Assembly: GCA_027493055.1 (NCBI GenBank)
Contig: JAPUDO010000046.1
Span: 62,001 to 126,000 of the forward strand
Source of the DNA: Niabella sp.
GTDB taxonomy: Bacteria > Bacteroidota > Bacteroidia > Chitinophagales > Chitinophagaceae
Direction: 5' to 3'
DNA length: 64,000 nucleotides
How positions within the stretch are numbered: position 1 is the first letter of the stretch; the number at the start of each line of letters is the position of its first letter. The position numbers were made by a program, and so were the translations under genes. Shown here in pieces: positions 45,086-54,099 of this stretch. The notes below the pieces were generated by a model, which ran no database searches, was not told the DNA's origin, and worked only from the letters and a program-made list of their open reading frames with translations.

Positions 45086-45114
45086 ATAAAAAAACCCGGT
45101 ATTTTAACCGGGTT
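45086..45114 (-). terminator. Terminator-like hairpin between secY and map
   Basis: Stem AACCCGGT (45093-45100) with ACCGGGTT (45107-45114), loop of 6 nt, and a minus-strand U-run just after. It ends only about 15 nt before the map start, leaving no room for a map promoter downstream of it, so read-through or regulated attenuation is needed for map expression from this operon. Confidence 0.65.
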
Positions 45115-45137
45115 ATAAGATATAAATGATATGATAG

Positions 45138-46478
45138 TTAAATCTGAATAGCCGATGTACTTTGCCTTCCCTGGATACGGCCTCCCTTCATGAGTCCATC
45201 GTACTGGCGCATCATGAGCTGGGTTTCGATTTGCTGAAGGGTGTCCAGCACAACCGCTACCATAATCAATAAAGACGTACCTCCAAAGAACATAGCAAAA
45301 GACATGGTCATACCAAACAGTAGCTGTACAATACCTGGTAAGATACCTACCAATGCCAGCATTACAGAGCCGGGGAAAGTAATACGGTCCATAATGGTAC
45401 CGATATAATCCGTTGTAGGCTGACCAGGCTTTACACCTGGTATAAAGCCATTGTTTTGCTTAAGGTTGTCGGAGATCTGCTTGGGATTAAATATTAAAGC
45501 GGTGTACAAAAATGTAAACCCTATTACAACAGCAGAGTAAATAAGCATGTACCAGCCGTTGGTATGATCAGTAAACATTTTACCTAAAGTACTGTTCGCA
45601 TTACCCATAGTAAATAAGGTAGGAACAAATAAAATAGCCTGCGCAAAAATGATAGGCATTACACCGGCAGCATTTACTTTCAAAGGTAAAAACTGACGGG
45701 CGCCGCCAAATTGCCTGTTACCAACAATTTGTTTGGCATAGTTAACCGGCACTTTCCTTACAGCCTGTATCAGCAATATACATCCCATATTAATGGCTAT
45801 ATATAAAGCAATCTCAATAATAAAAATAAGAATATTACCGGTACGCTCAGAACGGAATGCCAATTCCTGGGCAAAAGACTGTGGTAACCGAGCCAAAATA
45901 CCAATCATAATGATCAGCGATGTACCATTGCCTAAACCTCTGTCTGTGATCTTTTCACCTAACCACATTACAAATAAGGTACCGGCAGTTAATACCACTA
46001 CGGTAGTTAAAGTAAAGTAGGTAGTGCCATAACCGGCTACAATTGCGGGGCCTGATGTTTGCTGCAGATAAGCAACATAAGCAAAAGCCTGTACAATAGT
46101 AACCAATATGGTTATATAACGGGTAATCTGGTTGATCTTTTTACGGCCGCTCTCTCCTTCCTTTTGCATTTTCTGGAAAGAAGGAACCAGCACCGTCATC
46201 AGCTGCACAAAGATAGACGCAGTGATGTAAGGCATAATACCTAATGCAAAAATGGAAGCCATGTTAAAGGCTCCACCGGCAAACGTATTGATAAGATCAA
46301 GGATACCGTTTTGAGAATGAGATTTGCTTAGCTGCTCTAAAGTAATGGGATTGATTCCGGGCAAAGTGATATGCGCTCCAATCCTGTAAACTGCAACAAG
46401 CAATAAAGTGTAAAGAATTTTACTTCTCAGCTCTTCAATGCTCCAGATATTCTTTAATGTTTGTATAAATTTTTTCAC
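45138..46478 (-). CDS. secY: Preprotein translocase subunit SecY
   Basis: A 446-residue, 10-TM core of the Sec channel in the inner membrane. Hallmarks are IEELRSKILYTLLLVAVYRIG, the plug region after ITLPGINP, MPYITASIFVQLM, GGARQFLPLKVNAAGVMPIIFA (in two parts), IFNPKQISDNLKQNNGFIPG and the C-terminal QIETQLMMRQYDG. It sits in the conserved place between rplO and map. The gap from rplO is 72 nt, which is unusually long for this operon and contains no obvious promoter. Confidence 0.97.
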   Translation of the reverse strand: MKKFIQTLKNIWSIEELRSKILYTLLLVAVYRIGAHITLPGINPITLEQLSKSHSQNGILDLINTFAGGAFNMASIFALGIMPYITASIFVQLMTVLVPSFQKMQKEGESGRKKINQITRYITILVTIVQAFAYVAYLQQTSGPAIVAGYGTTYFTLTTVVVLTAGTLFVMWLGEKITDRGLGNGTSLIIMIGILARLPQSFAQELAFRSERTGNILIFIIEIALYIAINMGCILLIQAVRKVPVNYAKQIVGNRQFGGARQFLPLKVNAAGVMPIIFAQAILFVPTLFTMGNANSTLGKMFTDHTNGWYMLIYSAVVIGFTFLYTALIFNPKQISDNLKQNNGFIPGVKPGQPTTDYIGTIMDRITFPGSVMLALVGILPGIVQLLFGMTMSFAMFFGGTSLLIMVAVVLDTLQQIETQLMMRQYDGLMKGGRIQGRQSTSAIQI

Positions 46479-46550
46479 CTTATTTCTTCTTAATTAAACA
46501 ATCGTCAAAATTAAATGACGCACCCCGGTGCGTCAAATAAATTTTCAGAA

Positions 46551-47000
46551 TTACTTTAAAATTTCAACAGTACCACCGGCTGCTTCGATCAGCGATTTAG
46601 CTTTTTCGCTTATTGCATGAACTGTAAAGCTGAATTTCCCCTTTAGTTCCCCTGTACCTAATATTTTAATTTTATCAGTTTTAGCAGCAGCTCCTATTGA
46701 ATATAAAGACTCAAAAGTAAATTCAGTCAATCCATATACTTCTGCATAGTGGTCAAACTGGCCTACATTAAATACTTTATAAGTTATCTTACCAGGATTT
46801 TTAAACCCTCTTTTGGGAACACGGCGCTGAATAGGCATCTGGCCACCTTCGTGAGCCATTTTGCTTTTGTAACCGGCACGGCTTTGTCCGCCTTTATTAC
46901 CTTTGGTTGATGTACCGCCATAGCCGCTACCTTCACCACGACCAATCCTTTTCTCTTTGTGTGTAGAACCTTTTGCAGGTTTCAATTCGTGTAACTTCAT
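46551..47000 (-). CDS. rplO: 50S ribosomal protein L15
   Basis: A 149-residue L15. The N-terminal MKLHELKPAKGSTHKEKRIG and GRGEGSGYGGTSTKGNKGGQ (Gly-rich RNA-binding extension), GGQMPIQRRVPKRGF and the C-terminal VHAISEKAKSLIEAAGG match the family. It follows rpmD after about 120 nt containing an inverted repeat with a possible internal promoter, so rplO-secY may be partly independent. Confidence 0.97.
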   Translation of the reverse strand: MKLHELKPAKGSTHKEKRIGRGEGSGYGGTSTKGNKGGQSRAGYKSKMAHEGGQMPIQRRVPKRGFKNPGKITYKVFNVGQFDHYAEVYGLTEFTFESLYSIGAAAKTDKIKILGTGELKGKFSFTVHAISEKAKSLIEAAGGTVEILK

Positions 47001-47055
47001 TGTATGCTTTTATTTTACTTACGCCTCAAAGCGGAGGCTCGCTTTATAAAAAATA

Positions 47056-47109
47056 AATGTAGAATTTAAGGCTGCAAATGTAATACACTTACACATTAAA
47101 TTCTACATT
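47056..47109. repeat. Inverted repeat between rpmD and rplO
   Basis: Perfect 14-nt arms AATGTAGAATTTAA (47056-47069) and TTAAATTCTACATT (47096-47109) enclose 26 nt. The loop holds a TACATTTG -7 element on the minus strand. Confidence 0.75.
47075..47082 (-). promoter_or_regulatory. Candidate internal promoter for rplO-secY
   Basis: On the minus strand this reads TACATTTG, identical to the -7 element in front of rpsJ. It lies in the loop of a perfect inverted repeat 75 nt before rplO. Confidence 0.45.
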
Positions 47110-47123
47110 CTTTATCTAAAAAA

Positions 47124-47303
47124 TCAGATTTCTTCTACTTTCAGCATATGCTCTACCTTGCGGATCATACCAAGCACCTGTGGTGTAGCTTCTACTTCTT
47201 TGCTGCTGTTGGTTTTATTCAGGCCCAAAGCCTTTAAAGTCAGCTTTTGTCTTTCAGGACGATCTATCGGACTTTTAACCAATGTTATTTTTACTTTTTT
47301 CAT
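47124..47303 (-). CDS. rpmD: 50S ribosomal protein L30
   Basis: A 59-residue L30, too short for many gene callers. The translation begins MKKVKITLVKSPIDRPERQK, continues TLKALGLNKTNSS and ends GMIRKVEHMLKVEEI, which is the full L30 fold (K-I-x-L-x-K-S start, LGL and HMLxVEE end). It is in the conserved place between rpsE and rplO. A four-unit heptamer array stands just upstream of its start. Confidence 0.95.
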   Translation of the reverse strand: MKKVKITLVKSPIDRPERQKLTLKALGLNKTNSSKEVEATPQVLGMIRKVEHMLKVEEI

Positions 47304-47313
47304 ATTATAATAT

Positions 47314-47341
47314 GTTTAAGGTTTAAGGTTTAAGGTTTAAA
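47314..47341. repeat. Heptamer array (GTTTAAG x3 plus GTTTAAA)
   Basis: Four head-to-tail 7-nt units between rpsE and rpmD, 10 nt upstream of the rpmD start on the minus strand. Confidence 0.85.
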
Positions 47342-47385
47342 GTTGTGCCAGCACATGGAACTTCAAACATCAAACATTAAACGTA

Positions 47386-47904
47386 CTATCCCTGAAATAC
47401 TTTCTTTAAACCCAGGTTACGTGTTTTGGAAATGGTTACCGGCTCGCGCAACATTGCCAAAGCTTTAAAAGTAGCTTTAACCACGTTATGAGGATTAGCC
47501 GAACCTAAAGATTTTGCCAGTACATTCTGTACACCGGCAGCTTCCAATACAGCACGCATAGAGCCTCCTGCTATTACTCCGGTACCTGGTGTTGCCGGTA
47601 AAATCATTACTTTGGCAGCTCCCTCTTTGCACCATTGATCGTGAGGAATAGTACCTTTCAGGATAGGAACTTTAATCAGGTTCTTTTTGGCATCTTCAAT
47701 ACCTTTTGTAATAGCTTCCTGAACCTCTTTGGCCTTACCCAAACCATGGCCTACAACACCATTACCATCGCCTACTACCACTAAAGCTGAAAAACTAAAA
47801 GCACGGCCACCTTTAGTGGTTTTTACCACCCGGTTAATAGCTACTACCTTGTCTTTTAACTCAAGATCGTTTGCTTTTACTTTGTTGTACGTAACTGTTG
47901 ACAT
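47386..47904 (-). CDS. rpsE: 30S ribosomal protein S5
   Basis: A 172-residue S5. It has the double-stranded RNA-binding N-domain ([39 protein letters not shown]) and the C-domain ([39 protein letters not shown]). The GDGNGVVG loop involved in translational fidelity is normal. Spc order rplR-rpsE-rpmD is kept. Confidence 0.97.
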   Translation of the reverse strand: MSTVTYNKVKANDLELKDKVVAINRVVKTTKGGRAFSFSALVVVGDGNGVVGHGLGKAKEVQEAITKGIEDAKKNLIKVPILKGTIPHDQWCKEGAAKVMILPATPGTGVIAGGSMRAVLEAAGVQNVLAKSLGSANPHNVVKATFKALAMLREPVTISKTRNLGLKKVFQG

Positions 47905-47931
47905 TATATCTGTTTAGAATTATAGTATTTA

Positions 47932-48288
47932 TTAAAATTGAAGGCCGCCTTCTCTTGCACCTTCTGCCACTGCTTTTACACGGCCGTGATATAAATAACC
48001 ACCACGGTCAAAAACCACTTCCTTCACATTCAGCTCCCCTGCTTTACGGGCTAAAGCAGCACCAACCAATTTGCTTTTATCAGTTTTGGTTCCTGTTTGA
48101 GCCTTAATATCTTTATCTTTTGAAGAAGCCGCAGCAATGGTTAATCCCTTGCTGTCATCAATCAGCTGCGCATAAATATCAGTGTTGCTGCGAAATACAG
48201 CTAACCTTGGCTTTTGTGCAGTGCCGCTTATTTTTTTACGAATAGTGTGGCGGATCTTCGTTCTTCTTAATGATTTTGCGTTTGCCAT
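47932..48288 (-). CDS. rplR: 50S ribosomal protein L18
   Basis: A 118-residue L18, the 5S rRNA-binding protein. It shows [35 protein letters not shown] and the C-terminal [20 protein letters not shown], which are universal in L18. It lies between rplF and rpsE, with 27 nt to rpsE. Confidence 0.97.
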   Translation of the reverse strand: MANAKSLRRTKIRHTIRKKISGTAQKPRLAVFRSNTDIYAQLIDDSKGLTIAAASSKDKDIKAQTGTKTDKSKLVGAALARKAGELNVKEVVFDRGGYLYHGRVKAVAEGAREGGLQF

Positions 48289-48294
48289 TTTTTT

Positions 48295-48327
48295 AATTTG
48301 AGATTTGAGATTTGAGATTTGAGATTG
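48295..48327. repeat. Heptamer array (AGATTTG units)
   Basis: AATTTG followed by three perfect AGATTTG units and AGATTG in the rplF-rplR spacer, 6 nt from the rplR start. Confidence 0.85.
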
Positions 48328-48405
48328 CTATCCCCAAAATATCCCGAGTCTCCTTAATATTTATTTTACCTCTTTAATTTCTTATTTGAAATTAAAGATC
48401 AGAAA

Positions 48406-48960
48406 TTATTTACCTGCCGATTTACCTGCTTTTTTCCGTACAATCTCACCTACAAAACGAACACCTTTTCCTTTATAAGGTTCTGGTTTACGCAAGCTGC
48501 GGATTTTGGCACATACAGCACCTACCAGTTGTTTATCACTTCCGGAAATAGTAATGATCGGGTTCTGGCCTTTCAGCTGCTCTGTTGCTACTGTCAGCTC
48601 ATTAGGTACTTCTACAATAATATTGTGAGAATATCCTAAGGAAAGATCTAAAATATTACCCTGGTTGGTAGCTTTATAACCCACACCCACAAGCTCCATT
48701 TTCTTTTCAAAGCCATCTGTAACACCCTGTACCAGGTTAGCCAGTAATGCACGGAACAAACCATGTTGTGCACGGTGCTGGATCTGATCAGTAGAACGGC
48801 TCAAAGTTACCTGGCCATTTTTTACTTCTACTTTAATATCAGGATTAACAGCCTGCTTTAACTCACCTTTTTTTCCTTTTACAGTAACTACATTATCGCT
48901 GCTTACCTGTACTGTTACGCCATCCGGAACAGTAATGATTTTTTTACCTATACGAGACAT
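48406..48960 (-). CDS. rplF: 50S ribosomal protein L6
   Basis: A 184-residue L6 with the two repeated alpha/beta domains. It starts MSRIGKKIITVPDGVTV, has LVGVGYKATNQGNILDLSLG in the middle and the conserved PEPYKGKGVRF and GEIVRKKAGKSAGK at the end. The spacers on both sides carry ATTTGA-type short repeats. Confidence 0.97.
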   Translation of the reverse strand: MSRIGKKIITVPDGVTVQVSSDNVVTVKGKKGELKQAVNPDIKVEVKNGQVTLSRSTDQIQHRAQHGLFRALLANLVQGVTDGFEKKMELVGVGYKATNQGNILDLSLGYSHNIIVEVPNELTVATEQLKGQNPIITISGSDKQLVGAVCAKIRSLRKPEPYKGKGVRFVGEIVRKKAGKSAGK

Positions 48961-48995
48961 AATTTGAAAATTTGAGAATTAATAATTTGAAAATG
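48961..48995. repeat. Degenerate AATTTGA repeats upstream of rplF
   Basis: Loose units of the AATTTGA type just 5' of the rplF start; less regular than the other spacer arrays. Confidence 0.5.
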
Positions 48996-49108
48996 TAAGT
49001 TGAAAGTGTTCAGTTACCGTATAGAGAACTTATATTTTCATCCAACCTTTTATATTTTACCAATAACCTGAAACCATTTTCAAATTTTCAGACTGGCATA
49101 TCAGCACA

Positions 49109-49507
49109 TTAGTAAATGTAGCAAAGAACTTCTCCACCTACATTCTGGGATCTTGCTTCTTTATCTGTCATTACTCCTTTAGAAGTAGACAGGATAGCTA
49201 CACCCAAACCGTTTTTCACCCTGCGGATTTCAGTTGGCTTTGCATACTGGCGCAAACCCGGGCGGCTTACTCTTTCCAGGCTCTGGATAGCAGGCTGCTT
49301 GGTATCTGCATCGTACTTCAACGCTATTTTAATAATACCTTGCTTGTTATCTTCTTCAAATTTGTATTTAAGAATATAACCTTGTTTGTACAAGATTTCT
49401 GTCATGCGTTTTTTAAGGTTAGATGCAGGAATATCAACTACACGGTGACCCGCCATTTGGGCATTACGTATTCTTGTTAAGAAATCTGCTATAGGATCTG
49501 TTACCAT
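49109..49507 (-). CDS. rpsH: 30S ribosomal protein S8
   Basis: A 132-residue S8. It opens MVTDPIADFLTRIRNAQMAG and closes with GLGVAILSTSKGVMTDKEAR and GGEVLCYIY, the universal C-terminal rRNA-binding pattern. In many bacteria S8 represses the spc operon; a target site here is not evident. The 148-nt spacer to rplF holds only AT-rich low-complexity sequence. Confidence 0.97.
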   Translation of the reverse strand: MVTDPIADFLTRIRNAQMAGHRVVDIPASNLKKRMTEILYKQGYILKYKFEEDNKQGIIKIALKYDADTKQPAIQSLERVSRPGLRQYAKPTEIRRVKNGLGVAILSTSKGVMTDKEARSQNVGGEVLCYIY

Positions 49508-49599
49508 TTTATGAAAGTTAAATCAGTTCAAAATTTTTATTTCAGGTTCCATGCTCCAGGTTTCCGAATTACCGGTAACCTGTAACCAACAACCTAACT

Positions 49600-49869
49600 T
49601 TACCAGCTTGCCTTTTTAAGCCCGGGGATTTTACCGTTCAAAGCCATGTCCCTTAAAGCAACCCTGGAAATACCAAAGTAACGTACATAGCCTTTAGGTC
49701 TACCTGTAAGCTGGCAACGGTTTTTAAGACGTACTTTAGATGAGTTTTTAGGGAGCTTATCTAAAGCGGCATAATCACCGGCTTTTTTTAATTCTTCTCT
49801 TTTAGCCGCATACTGCTCAACTAATTTTTCTCTTTTTAGCTGACGGGCTTTTATTGAAGTTTTTGCCAT
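49600..49869 (-). CDS. rpsN: 30S ribosomal protein S14
   Basis: An 89-residue S14 of the longer, zinc-independent (C-minus) type: it lacks the CxxC zinc motifs of the short form. It contains [20 protein letters not shown] and [21 protein letters not shown] at the end, the normal family C-terminus. It lies 23 nt after rplE. Confidence 0.96.
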   Translation of the reverse strand: MAKTSIKARQLKREKLVEQYAAKREELKKAGDYAALDKLPKNSSKVRLKNRCQLTGRPKGYVRYFGISRVALRDMALNGKIPGLKKASW

Positions 49870-49892
49870 TTTATATTATTCAGTTTTATTAA

Positions 49893-50468
49893 TTACTCAG
49901 CGTTTCTTTTAACGTTCTTGAAAGGCATACCTAACTCTTTCAGCAGCTCGTATGCTTCCTCATCTGTATGAGCAGTAGTTACGAAAGTGATATCCATACC
50001 GGTGATCTTGTTCACTTTGTCAATATCAATTTCGGGAAAAATGATCTGCTCGGTTACGCCCATAGTATAATTGCCACGGCCATCGAAAGATTTTTCGTTA
50101 ATTCCTTTAAAGTCGCGCACACGGGGTAAAGCAACAGAGATCAGCCTGTCTAAAAACTCGTACATTTTTTCGCCGCGCAAAGTAACCCTTGCACCAATTG
50201 GCATGTGCTTACGAAGCTTAAAGTTGGAGATATCTTTTTTAGACTGTGTTATTACCGCTTTCTGACCAGTGATGGTGGTAAGCTCATCTACGGCCACATC
50301 CACTAATTTTTTATCGGTAACAGCACCGTTCACACCGCGGTTCACGCAAATTTTTTCAAGCCTGGGAGCCTGCATTACACTTTCGTAAGCAAACTTTTTA
50401 ACCAAAGCAGGCACTACTTCGCTTTTATATTTTGTTGCCAACCTTGGAGTATATGTATTTGTGCTCAT
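49893..50468 (-). CDS. rplE: 50S ribosomal protein L5
   Basis: A 191-residue L5, a 5S rRNA-binding protein. It shows [78 protein letters not shown] and [17 protein letters not shown], all family hallmarks. It is placed between rplX and rpsN. Confidence 0.97.
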   Translation of the reverse strand: MSTNTYTPRLATKYKSEVVPALVKKFAYESVMQAPRLEKICVNRGVNGAVTDKKLVDVAVDELTTITGQKAVITQSKKDISNFKLRKHMPIGARVTLRGEKMYEFLDRLISVALPRVRDFKGINEKSFDGRGNYTMGVTEQIIFPEIDIDKVNKITGMDITFVTTAHTDEEAYELLKELGMPFKNVKRNAE

Positions 50469-50518
50469 GATCTTTTGTTGTTTTAATCTTTAAAAACCTG
50501 CCTGTCTGCTAACAGGGA

Positions 50519-50854
50519 TTAGATTTTTTCACCCGATTTTTTAAATACACGTACGGTTTTACCGTTTTCGCGCTCGCGCTTTACTTTAGAAGGTGCTTTT
50601 GCTTTGGCATCCCACAGCATTACATTACTGATGTTGATGGGCGCTTCGCTTTTAACTATACCTCCTTTGGTATTTTGCGCAGAAGGCTTGGTATGGCGTG
50701 TTTTAATGTTTACACCGTCTACCAATATTTTACCTTCTTCTACCAATACTTCTTTTACAAGGCGTGGTTTGGTTTTGTCTTTATCCGCACCAGTTATCAC
50801 AACCACCTGGTCGCCTTTTTTAATGTTGTACTTGGGTTTAAATCTGTTACTCAT
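50519..50854 (-). CDS. rplX: 50S ribosomal protein L24
   Basis: A 111-residue L24. The start at 50854 (MSNRFKPKYNIKKG) fits the family; the frame opens seven codons earlier inside a heptamer array. The KOW motif KKGDQVVVITGADKDK, VDGVNIKTRHTKPSAQNTKG and IVKSEAPINISNVM are typical. It follows rplN after about 100 nt containing six heptamer units. Confidence 0.96.
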   Translation of the reverse strand: MSNRFKPKYNIKKGDQVVVITGADKDKTKPRLVKEVLVEEGKILVDGVNIKTRHTKPSAQNTKGGIVKSEAPINISNVMLWDAKAKAPSKVKRERENGKTVRVFKKSGEKI

Positions 50855-50860
50855 TTTTTT

Positions 50861-50902
50861 ATGCTTAATGCTCAATGCTTAAAGCTCAATGCTTAAAGCT
50901 TA
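50861..50902. repeat. Heptamer array (ATGCTTA/ATGCTCA/AAGCTTA units)
   Basis: Six consecutive 7-nt units in the rplN-rplX spacer, ending 6 nt from the rplX start. Variation is confined to positions 2 and 6 of the unit. Confidence 0.85.
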
Positions 50903-50954
50903 ATGTTATTTAACGTTTATTGCTTTTAGCTTCCGGCTTTCAGCCTTAAGCTTA

Positions 50955-51323
50955 TTAAAGAACTTCAGGAGCTAATGACACAATCTTCATGTACCCTTTA
51001 TCACGCAGTTCACGGGCTACAGGGCCAAATATACGTGTACCTCTTGGCTCATCAGCAGCATTCAGAATAACCACTGCATTATCATCAAACCTGATATAAG
51101 AACCGTCTTTACGGCGTAATTTATTGGTAGTACGTACGATTACGGCTTTGGCAACTGTACCTTTTTTAATACCGCCTGCAGGCATTGCATCTTTAACAGT
51201 AACTACTATTTTATCACCAATTTTTGCATAACGCTGGCCGCTGTTACCTAAAACACGAATACAAAGAACCTCCTTTGCGCCGCTGTTATCTGCTACATTT
51301 AACCTGCTTTCTTGCTGTATCAT
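50955..51323 (-). CDS. rplN: 50S ribosomal protein L14
   Basis: A 122-residue L14, full length and standard: [20 protein letters not shown] at the start, [20 protein letters not shown] and the C-terminal [20 protein letters not shown]. It lies between rpsQ and rplX. Confidence 0.97.
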   Translation of the reverse strand: MIQQESRLNVADNSGAKEVLCIRVLGNSGQRYAKIGDKIVVTVKDAMPAGGIKKGTVAKAVIVRTTNKLRRKDGSYIRFDDNAVVILNAADEPRGTRIFGPVARELRDKGYMKIVSLAPEVL

Positions 51324-51325
51324 AA

Positions 51326-51360
51326 GAATTTGAAATTTGGAATTTGAAATTTGAGATTTG
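51326..51360. repeat. Heptamer array (GAATTTG/AAATTTG/AGATTTG units)
   Basis: Five consecutive 7-nt units directly upstream of the rplN start, in the rpsQ-rplN spacer. The sequence continues with an inverted ATCAAATTTCAAATC copy. Confidence 0.85.
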
Positions 51361-51392
51361 AAATATCAAATTTCAAATCAGAAATCAATAAT

Positions 51393-51650
51393 TTACTTAA
51401 CTTTCTCTACTACTTCAACCAGTCTCCAGCGCTTTAATTTACTAAGCGGACGGGTTTCCATAATTTTTACGGTATCCCCAATGCTGCACTCATTTTTCTC
51501 ATCATGAGCATGAAACTTAGTTGTTTTTTTCAAAAACTTACCGTAGATAGGGTGCTTTACTTTTCTCTCAACAGCAACAGTTATGGTTTTCTCCATCTTA
51601 TTGCTGGTTACAACCCCTATTCTTGTTTTTCTTAAATTTCTTTCAGACAT
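51393..51650 (-). CDS. rpsQ: 30S ribosomal protein S17
   Basis: An 85-residue S17 with the OB-fold core: [39 protein letters not shown], and [20 protein letters not shown] at the end. It lies between rpmC and rplN. Confidence 0.97.
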   Translation of the reverse strand: MSERNLRKTRIGVVTSNKMEKTITVAVERKVKHPIYGKFLKKTTKFHAHDEKNECSIGDTVKIMETRPLSKLKRWRLVEVVEKVK

Positions 51651-51674
51651 TTTAAACTATTTGTCGTTTGTTGT

Positions 51675-51893
51675 TTATGCTTGTTCAGCAGCTGATGATT
51701 TCTGGCTGATCAAAGTTTGGATACGTGCAATGTCCTGGCGCAGGCTGCGGATAGACATTGGGTTCTCAAGCGGAGTAATGGCATGTGCAAACTCCAGCTT
51801 TTTTAACCTTTGCTTGGATTGCTCCAACTGCACTTTCAGATCCTCTGCACTTAATCCTTTAATGCTATCTAAAAATTCTTTCTTTTTTGACAT
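51675..51893 (-). CDS. rpmC: 50S ribosomal protein L29
   Basis: A 72-residue helical L29. KKKEFLDSIKGLSAEDLKVQ, LKKLEFAHAITPLENPMSIR and the conserved RQDIARIQTLI near the C-terminus identify it. It lies between rplP and rpsQ; the upstream spacer carries TTAGC-type octamers. Confidence 0.95.
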   Translation of the reverse strand: MSKKKEFLDSIKGLSAEDLKVQLEQSKQRLKKLEFAHAITPLENPMSIRSLRQDIARIQTLISQKSSAAEQA

Positions 51894-51960
51894 GATTATT
51901 AATTTGCTAATTCGATAATGTGCTGATGTGCTAATGAAATCATTGATACGCTAACCATTG

Positions 51961-51992
51961 GCTAATTAGCATATTAGCACATTAGCTAATTA
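51961..51992. repeat. Octamer array (GCTAATTA/GCATATTA/GCACATTA units)
   Basis: Four 8-nt units in the rplP-rpmC spacer, with looser GTGCTAAT units at about 51916-51932. The last unit contains the rplP stop codon. Confidence 0.75.
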
Positions 51993-52412
51993 ATTGGTGA
52001 CCAAATCCCTGCGCATAGTAAACTTGGTCTTGATCGGCAGCTTGCCCGAAGCCAGCTGCAATGCCCTGCGCGCTATTTCTTCACTAACACCATCCACTTC
52101 GAATATAATACGGCCTGGCTGTACCACTGCTGCCCAATATTCAAGGTTACCTTTACCTTTACCCATACGTACCTCTGCAGGCTTGTTGGTGATAGGCTTA
52201 TCAGGGAAAATACGGATCCAAACATTACCCTCCCGCTTCATGCTACGTGTAAGCGCCTGGCGGGCAGCTTCTATCTGGCGGTCAGTAATCCAATGAGAGT
52301 CTAACGCTTTTAAAGCATAGGAACCAAAAGATATAGTAGTACCTCTTTTAGCATCGCCTTTCATGCGACCCTTCTGCATTTTCCTGTGCTTTGTTCTCTT
52401 CGGTTGTAACAT
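51990..52412 (-). CDS. rplP: 50S ribosomal protein L16
   Basis: A 140-residue L16. It starts [20 protein letters not shown] and contains [60 protein letters not shown] and [11 protein letters not shown], all diagnostic. The conserved Arg81 region that is hydroxylated in some bacteria (PAEVRMG) is present. It lies between rpsC and rpmC. Confidence 0.97.
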   Translation of the reverse strand: MLQPKRTKHRKMQKGRMKGDAKRGTTISFGSYALKALDSHWITDRQIEAARQALTRSMKREGNVWIRIFPDKPITNKPAEVRMGKGKGNLEYWAAVVQPGRIIFEVDGVSEEIARRALQLASGKLPIKTKFTMRRDLVTN

Positions 52413-52470
52413 ATAATCTTAGATTTTAGTACTTAGTATTCAGACGTTAGATTATTCGTAATCTCCGGTC

Positions 52471-52500
52471 TTAATACTTAAATACTTAATACTCAATACT
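52471..52500. repeat. Degenerate 7/8-nt array (TTAATAC-like units)
   Basis: TTAATAC, TTAAATAC, TTAATAC and TCAATAC in the rpsC-rplP spacer, up to the rpsC stop. Confidence 0.65.
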
Positions 52501-52502
52501 TT

Positions 52503-53261
52503 TTAATTTTTTCTCTCCCTTGCTCCACGGCGATCACCTCTTCTGTCATCACGGCGATCTCTGCGCTCTCCACCACCGGCACCAGTGCTCTTATCGTTAC
52601 CTGAAATAAAATTCGGGTTCAGATCTCTCTTGGATAAAACCTCTCCTTTACAGATCCATACCTTGATACCGATCTTACCATACACTGTTTGAGCAAACAC
52701 GTTGGCATAATCAATATCCATACGGAAAGTGTGCAGGGGAACACGTCCTTGCTTGAACTCTTCGCTACGGGCAATTTCAGCACCATTTAAACGGCCGCTC
52801 AATTTTACTTTGATACCCTCAGCACCCATACGAAGCGCAGAAGCTATCGCCATTTTAGTAGCGCGTTTAAAATTGATACGGTTCTCAATCTGGCGTGCAA
52901 TAGTATCGCCAACGATCATAGCATCCGTTTCCGGGCGACGGATCTCCAGGATGTTGATCTGAACATCATCATTACCTGTAAGCTTCTTCAGCTCTTCCTT
53001 GATCCTGTCAACCTCTCCGCCACCTTTACCAATGATAATACCTGGTTTGGATGTATGGATAGTGATGATTAATTTTCCTAAAGTTCTTTCAATAACAATT
53101 TTAGAAATACCCCCCTTGTTGATCCGGGCATTAAGGTAAGTCCTGATCTTGTTATCTTCGATTAACTTAGAAGCGAAATCTCTTTTGCTTCCGTACCAAT
53201 TAGATTCCCATCCGCGGATGATACCTAACCTGTTACCAATTGGATTTGCTTTTTGACCCAT
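52503..53261 (-). CDS. rpsC: 30S ribosomal protein S3
   Basis: A 252-residue S3 with KH domain ([20 protein letters not shown]) and the C-terminal domain ending in a basic Arg/Asp-rich tail (about 228-252, [20 protein letters not shown]). [20 protein letters not shown] at the N-terminus is universal. The charged RD-rich tail is longer than in Escherichia coli but usual for Bacteroidota. It starts 9 nt after rplV. Confidence 0.97.
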   Translation of the reverse strand: MGQKANPIGNRLGIIRGWESNWYGSKRDFASKLIEDNKIRTYLNARINKGGISKIVIERTLGKLIITIHTSKPGIIIGKGGGEVDRIKEELKKLTGNDDVQINILEIRRPETDAMIVGDTIARQIENRINFKRATKMAIASALRMGAEGIKVKLSGRLNGAEIARSEEFKQGRVPLHTFRMDIDYANVFAQTVYGKIGIKVWICKGEVLSKRDLNPNFISGNDKSTGAGGGERRDRRDDRRGDRRGARERKN

Positions 53262-53270
53262 ATTTACTGG

Positions 53271-53678
53271 TTATGCGTTTTTAGTTTCTTTTGTCTTTTT
53301 AGTAGCAGCTTTAGCTTTTTTTGCAGCCTTTTTATCTTCGTCCGCTTTTACATCTACCACCAGTGTAACGTGGTTACTACGCTTGCGCACACGATAACCG
53401 CGACCTTGCGGAGCCGGGCGCATACGCTTTAACGTTCTGCCACCGTCAACATATATTGTTTTTACAACCAACCCGGTTTCATCACCACCCTCGTTAGCCT
53501 GTTTCCAGTTGCTGATAGCGCTTAACACCAGCTTACGAAGAGGTACTGCAGGATGCTTGGGATTGTGCTCTAATTCAGCCAATACCAGATCAACCCTCTG
53601 ACCACGTATAAGGTCTGCAAGCAGCCTCATTTTACGGGGCGATGTTGGATAATTTCTAAGTTTTGCTACTGCTTCCAT
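53271..53678 (-). CDS. rplV: 50S ribosomal protein L22
   Basis: A 135-residue L22. NYPTSPRKMRLLADLIRGQR, RKLVLSAISNWKQANEG and the tunnel loop LKRMRPAPQGRGYRVRKRSN are conserved. The C-terminus is a Lys/Ala-rich extension (about 112-135). It lies between rpsS and rpsC; a CAGG-type heptamer array precedes the start. Confidence 0.97.
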   Translation of the reverse strand: MEAVAKLRNYPTSPRKMRLLADLIRGQRVDLVLAELEHNPKHPAVPLRKLVLSAISNWKQANEGGDETGLVVKTIYVDGGRTLKRMRPAPQGRGYRVRKRSNHVTLVVDVKADEDKKAAKKAKAATKKTKETKNA

Positions 53679-53687
53679 TTTTTTTAG

Positions 53688-53722
53688 TTTCAGGTTCCGG
53701 GTTTCAGGTTTCAGGTTTTGTA
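53688..53722. repeat. Heptamer array (TTTCAGG units)
   Basis: TTTCAGG, TTCCGGG, TTTCAGG, TTTCAGG, TTTTGTA in the rpsS-rplV spacer, beginning 10 nt from the rplV start. Confidence 0.8.
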
Positions 53723-53794
53723 AACCATAGCCCTCTCCCTACCTTCTGTTTTTTTAAATATCAATCAAGTTCCCTACTCACTATTTACCACTCA

Positions 53795-54061
53795 CTATTT
53801 ACCTCCGGCATGTCCTTTGAACTGGCGGGTAGGCGCAAACTCACCTAACTTGTGGCCCACCATGAACTCTGTTACATAAACCGGGATGAACTTGTTACCG
53901 TTATGTACAGCAAATGTGTGGCCTACGAAATCGGGAGTAATGGTAGAGCGGCGGCTCCAGGTTTTAATCACCGATTTTTTATTTTTTCCTTCGTTGATGG
54001 CCAGCACTTTTTTCTCTAAGTGAGTAGCTACATAAGGACCTTTTTTAATTGAACGAGCCAT
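53795..54061 (-). CDS. rpsS: 30S ribosomal protein S19
   Basis: An 88-residue S19, standard: [60 protein letters not shown] and [17 protein letters not shown]. It follows rplB after 35 nt made of five AT-rich heptamers. Confidence 0.97.
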   Translation of the reverse strand: MARSIKKGPYVATHLEKKVLAINEGKNKKSVIKTWSRRSTITPDFVGHTFAVHNGNKFIPVYVTEFMVGHKLGEFAPTRQFKGHAGGK

Positions 54062-54064
54062 ATC

Positions 54065-54099
54065 TTAATTTCTAATTACTAATTATTAATTTCTAATTA
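54065..54099. repeat. Heptamer array (TTAATTT/CTAATTA units)
   Basis: Five consecutive 7-nt units fill the entire rplB-rpsS spacer, including the rplB stop codon. Confidence 0.8.
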
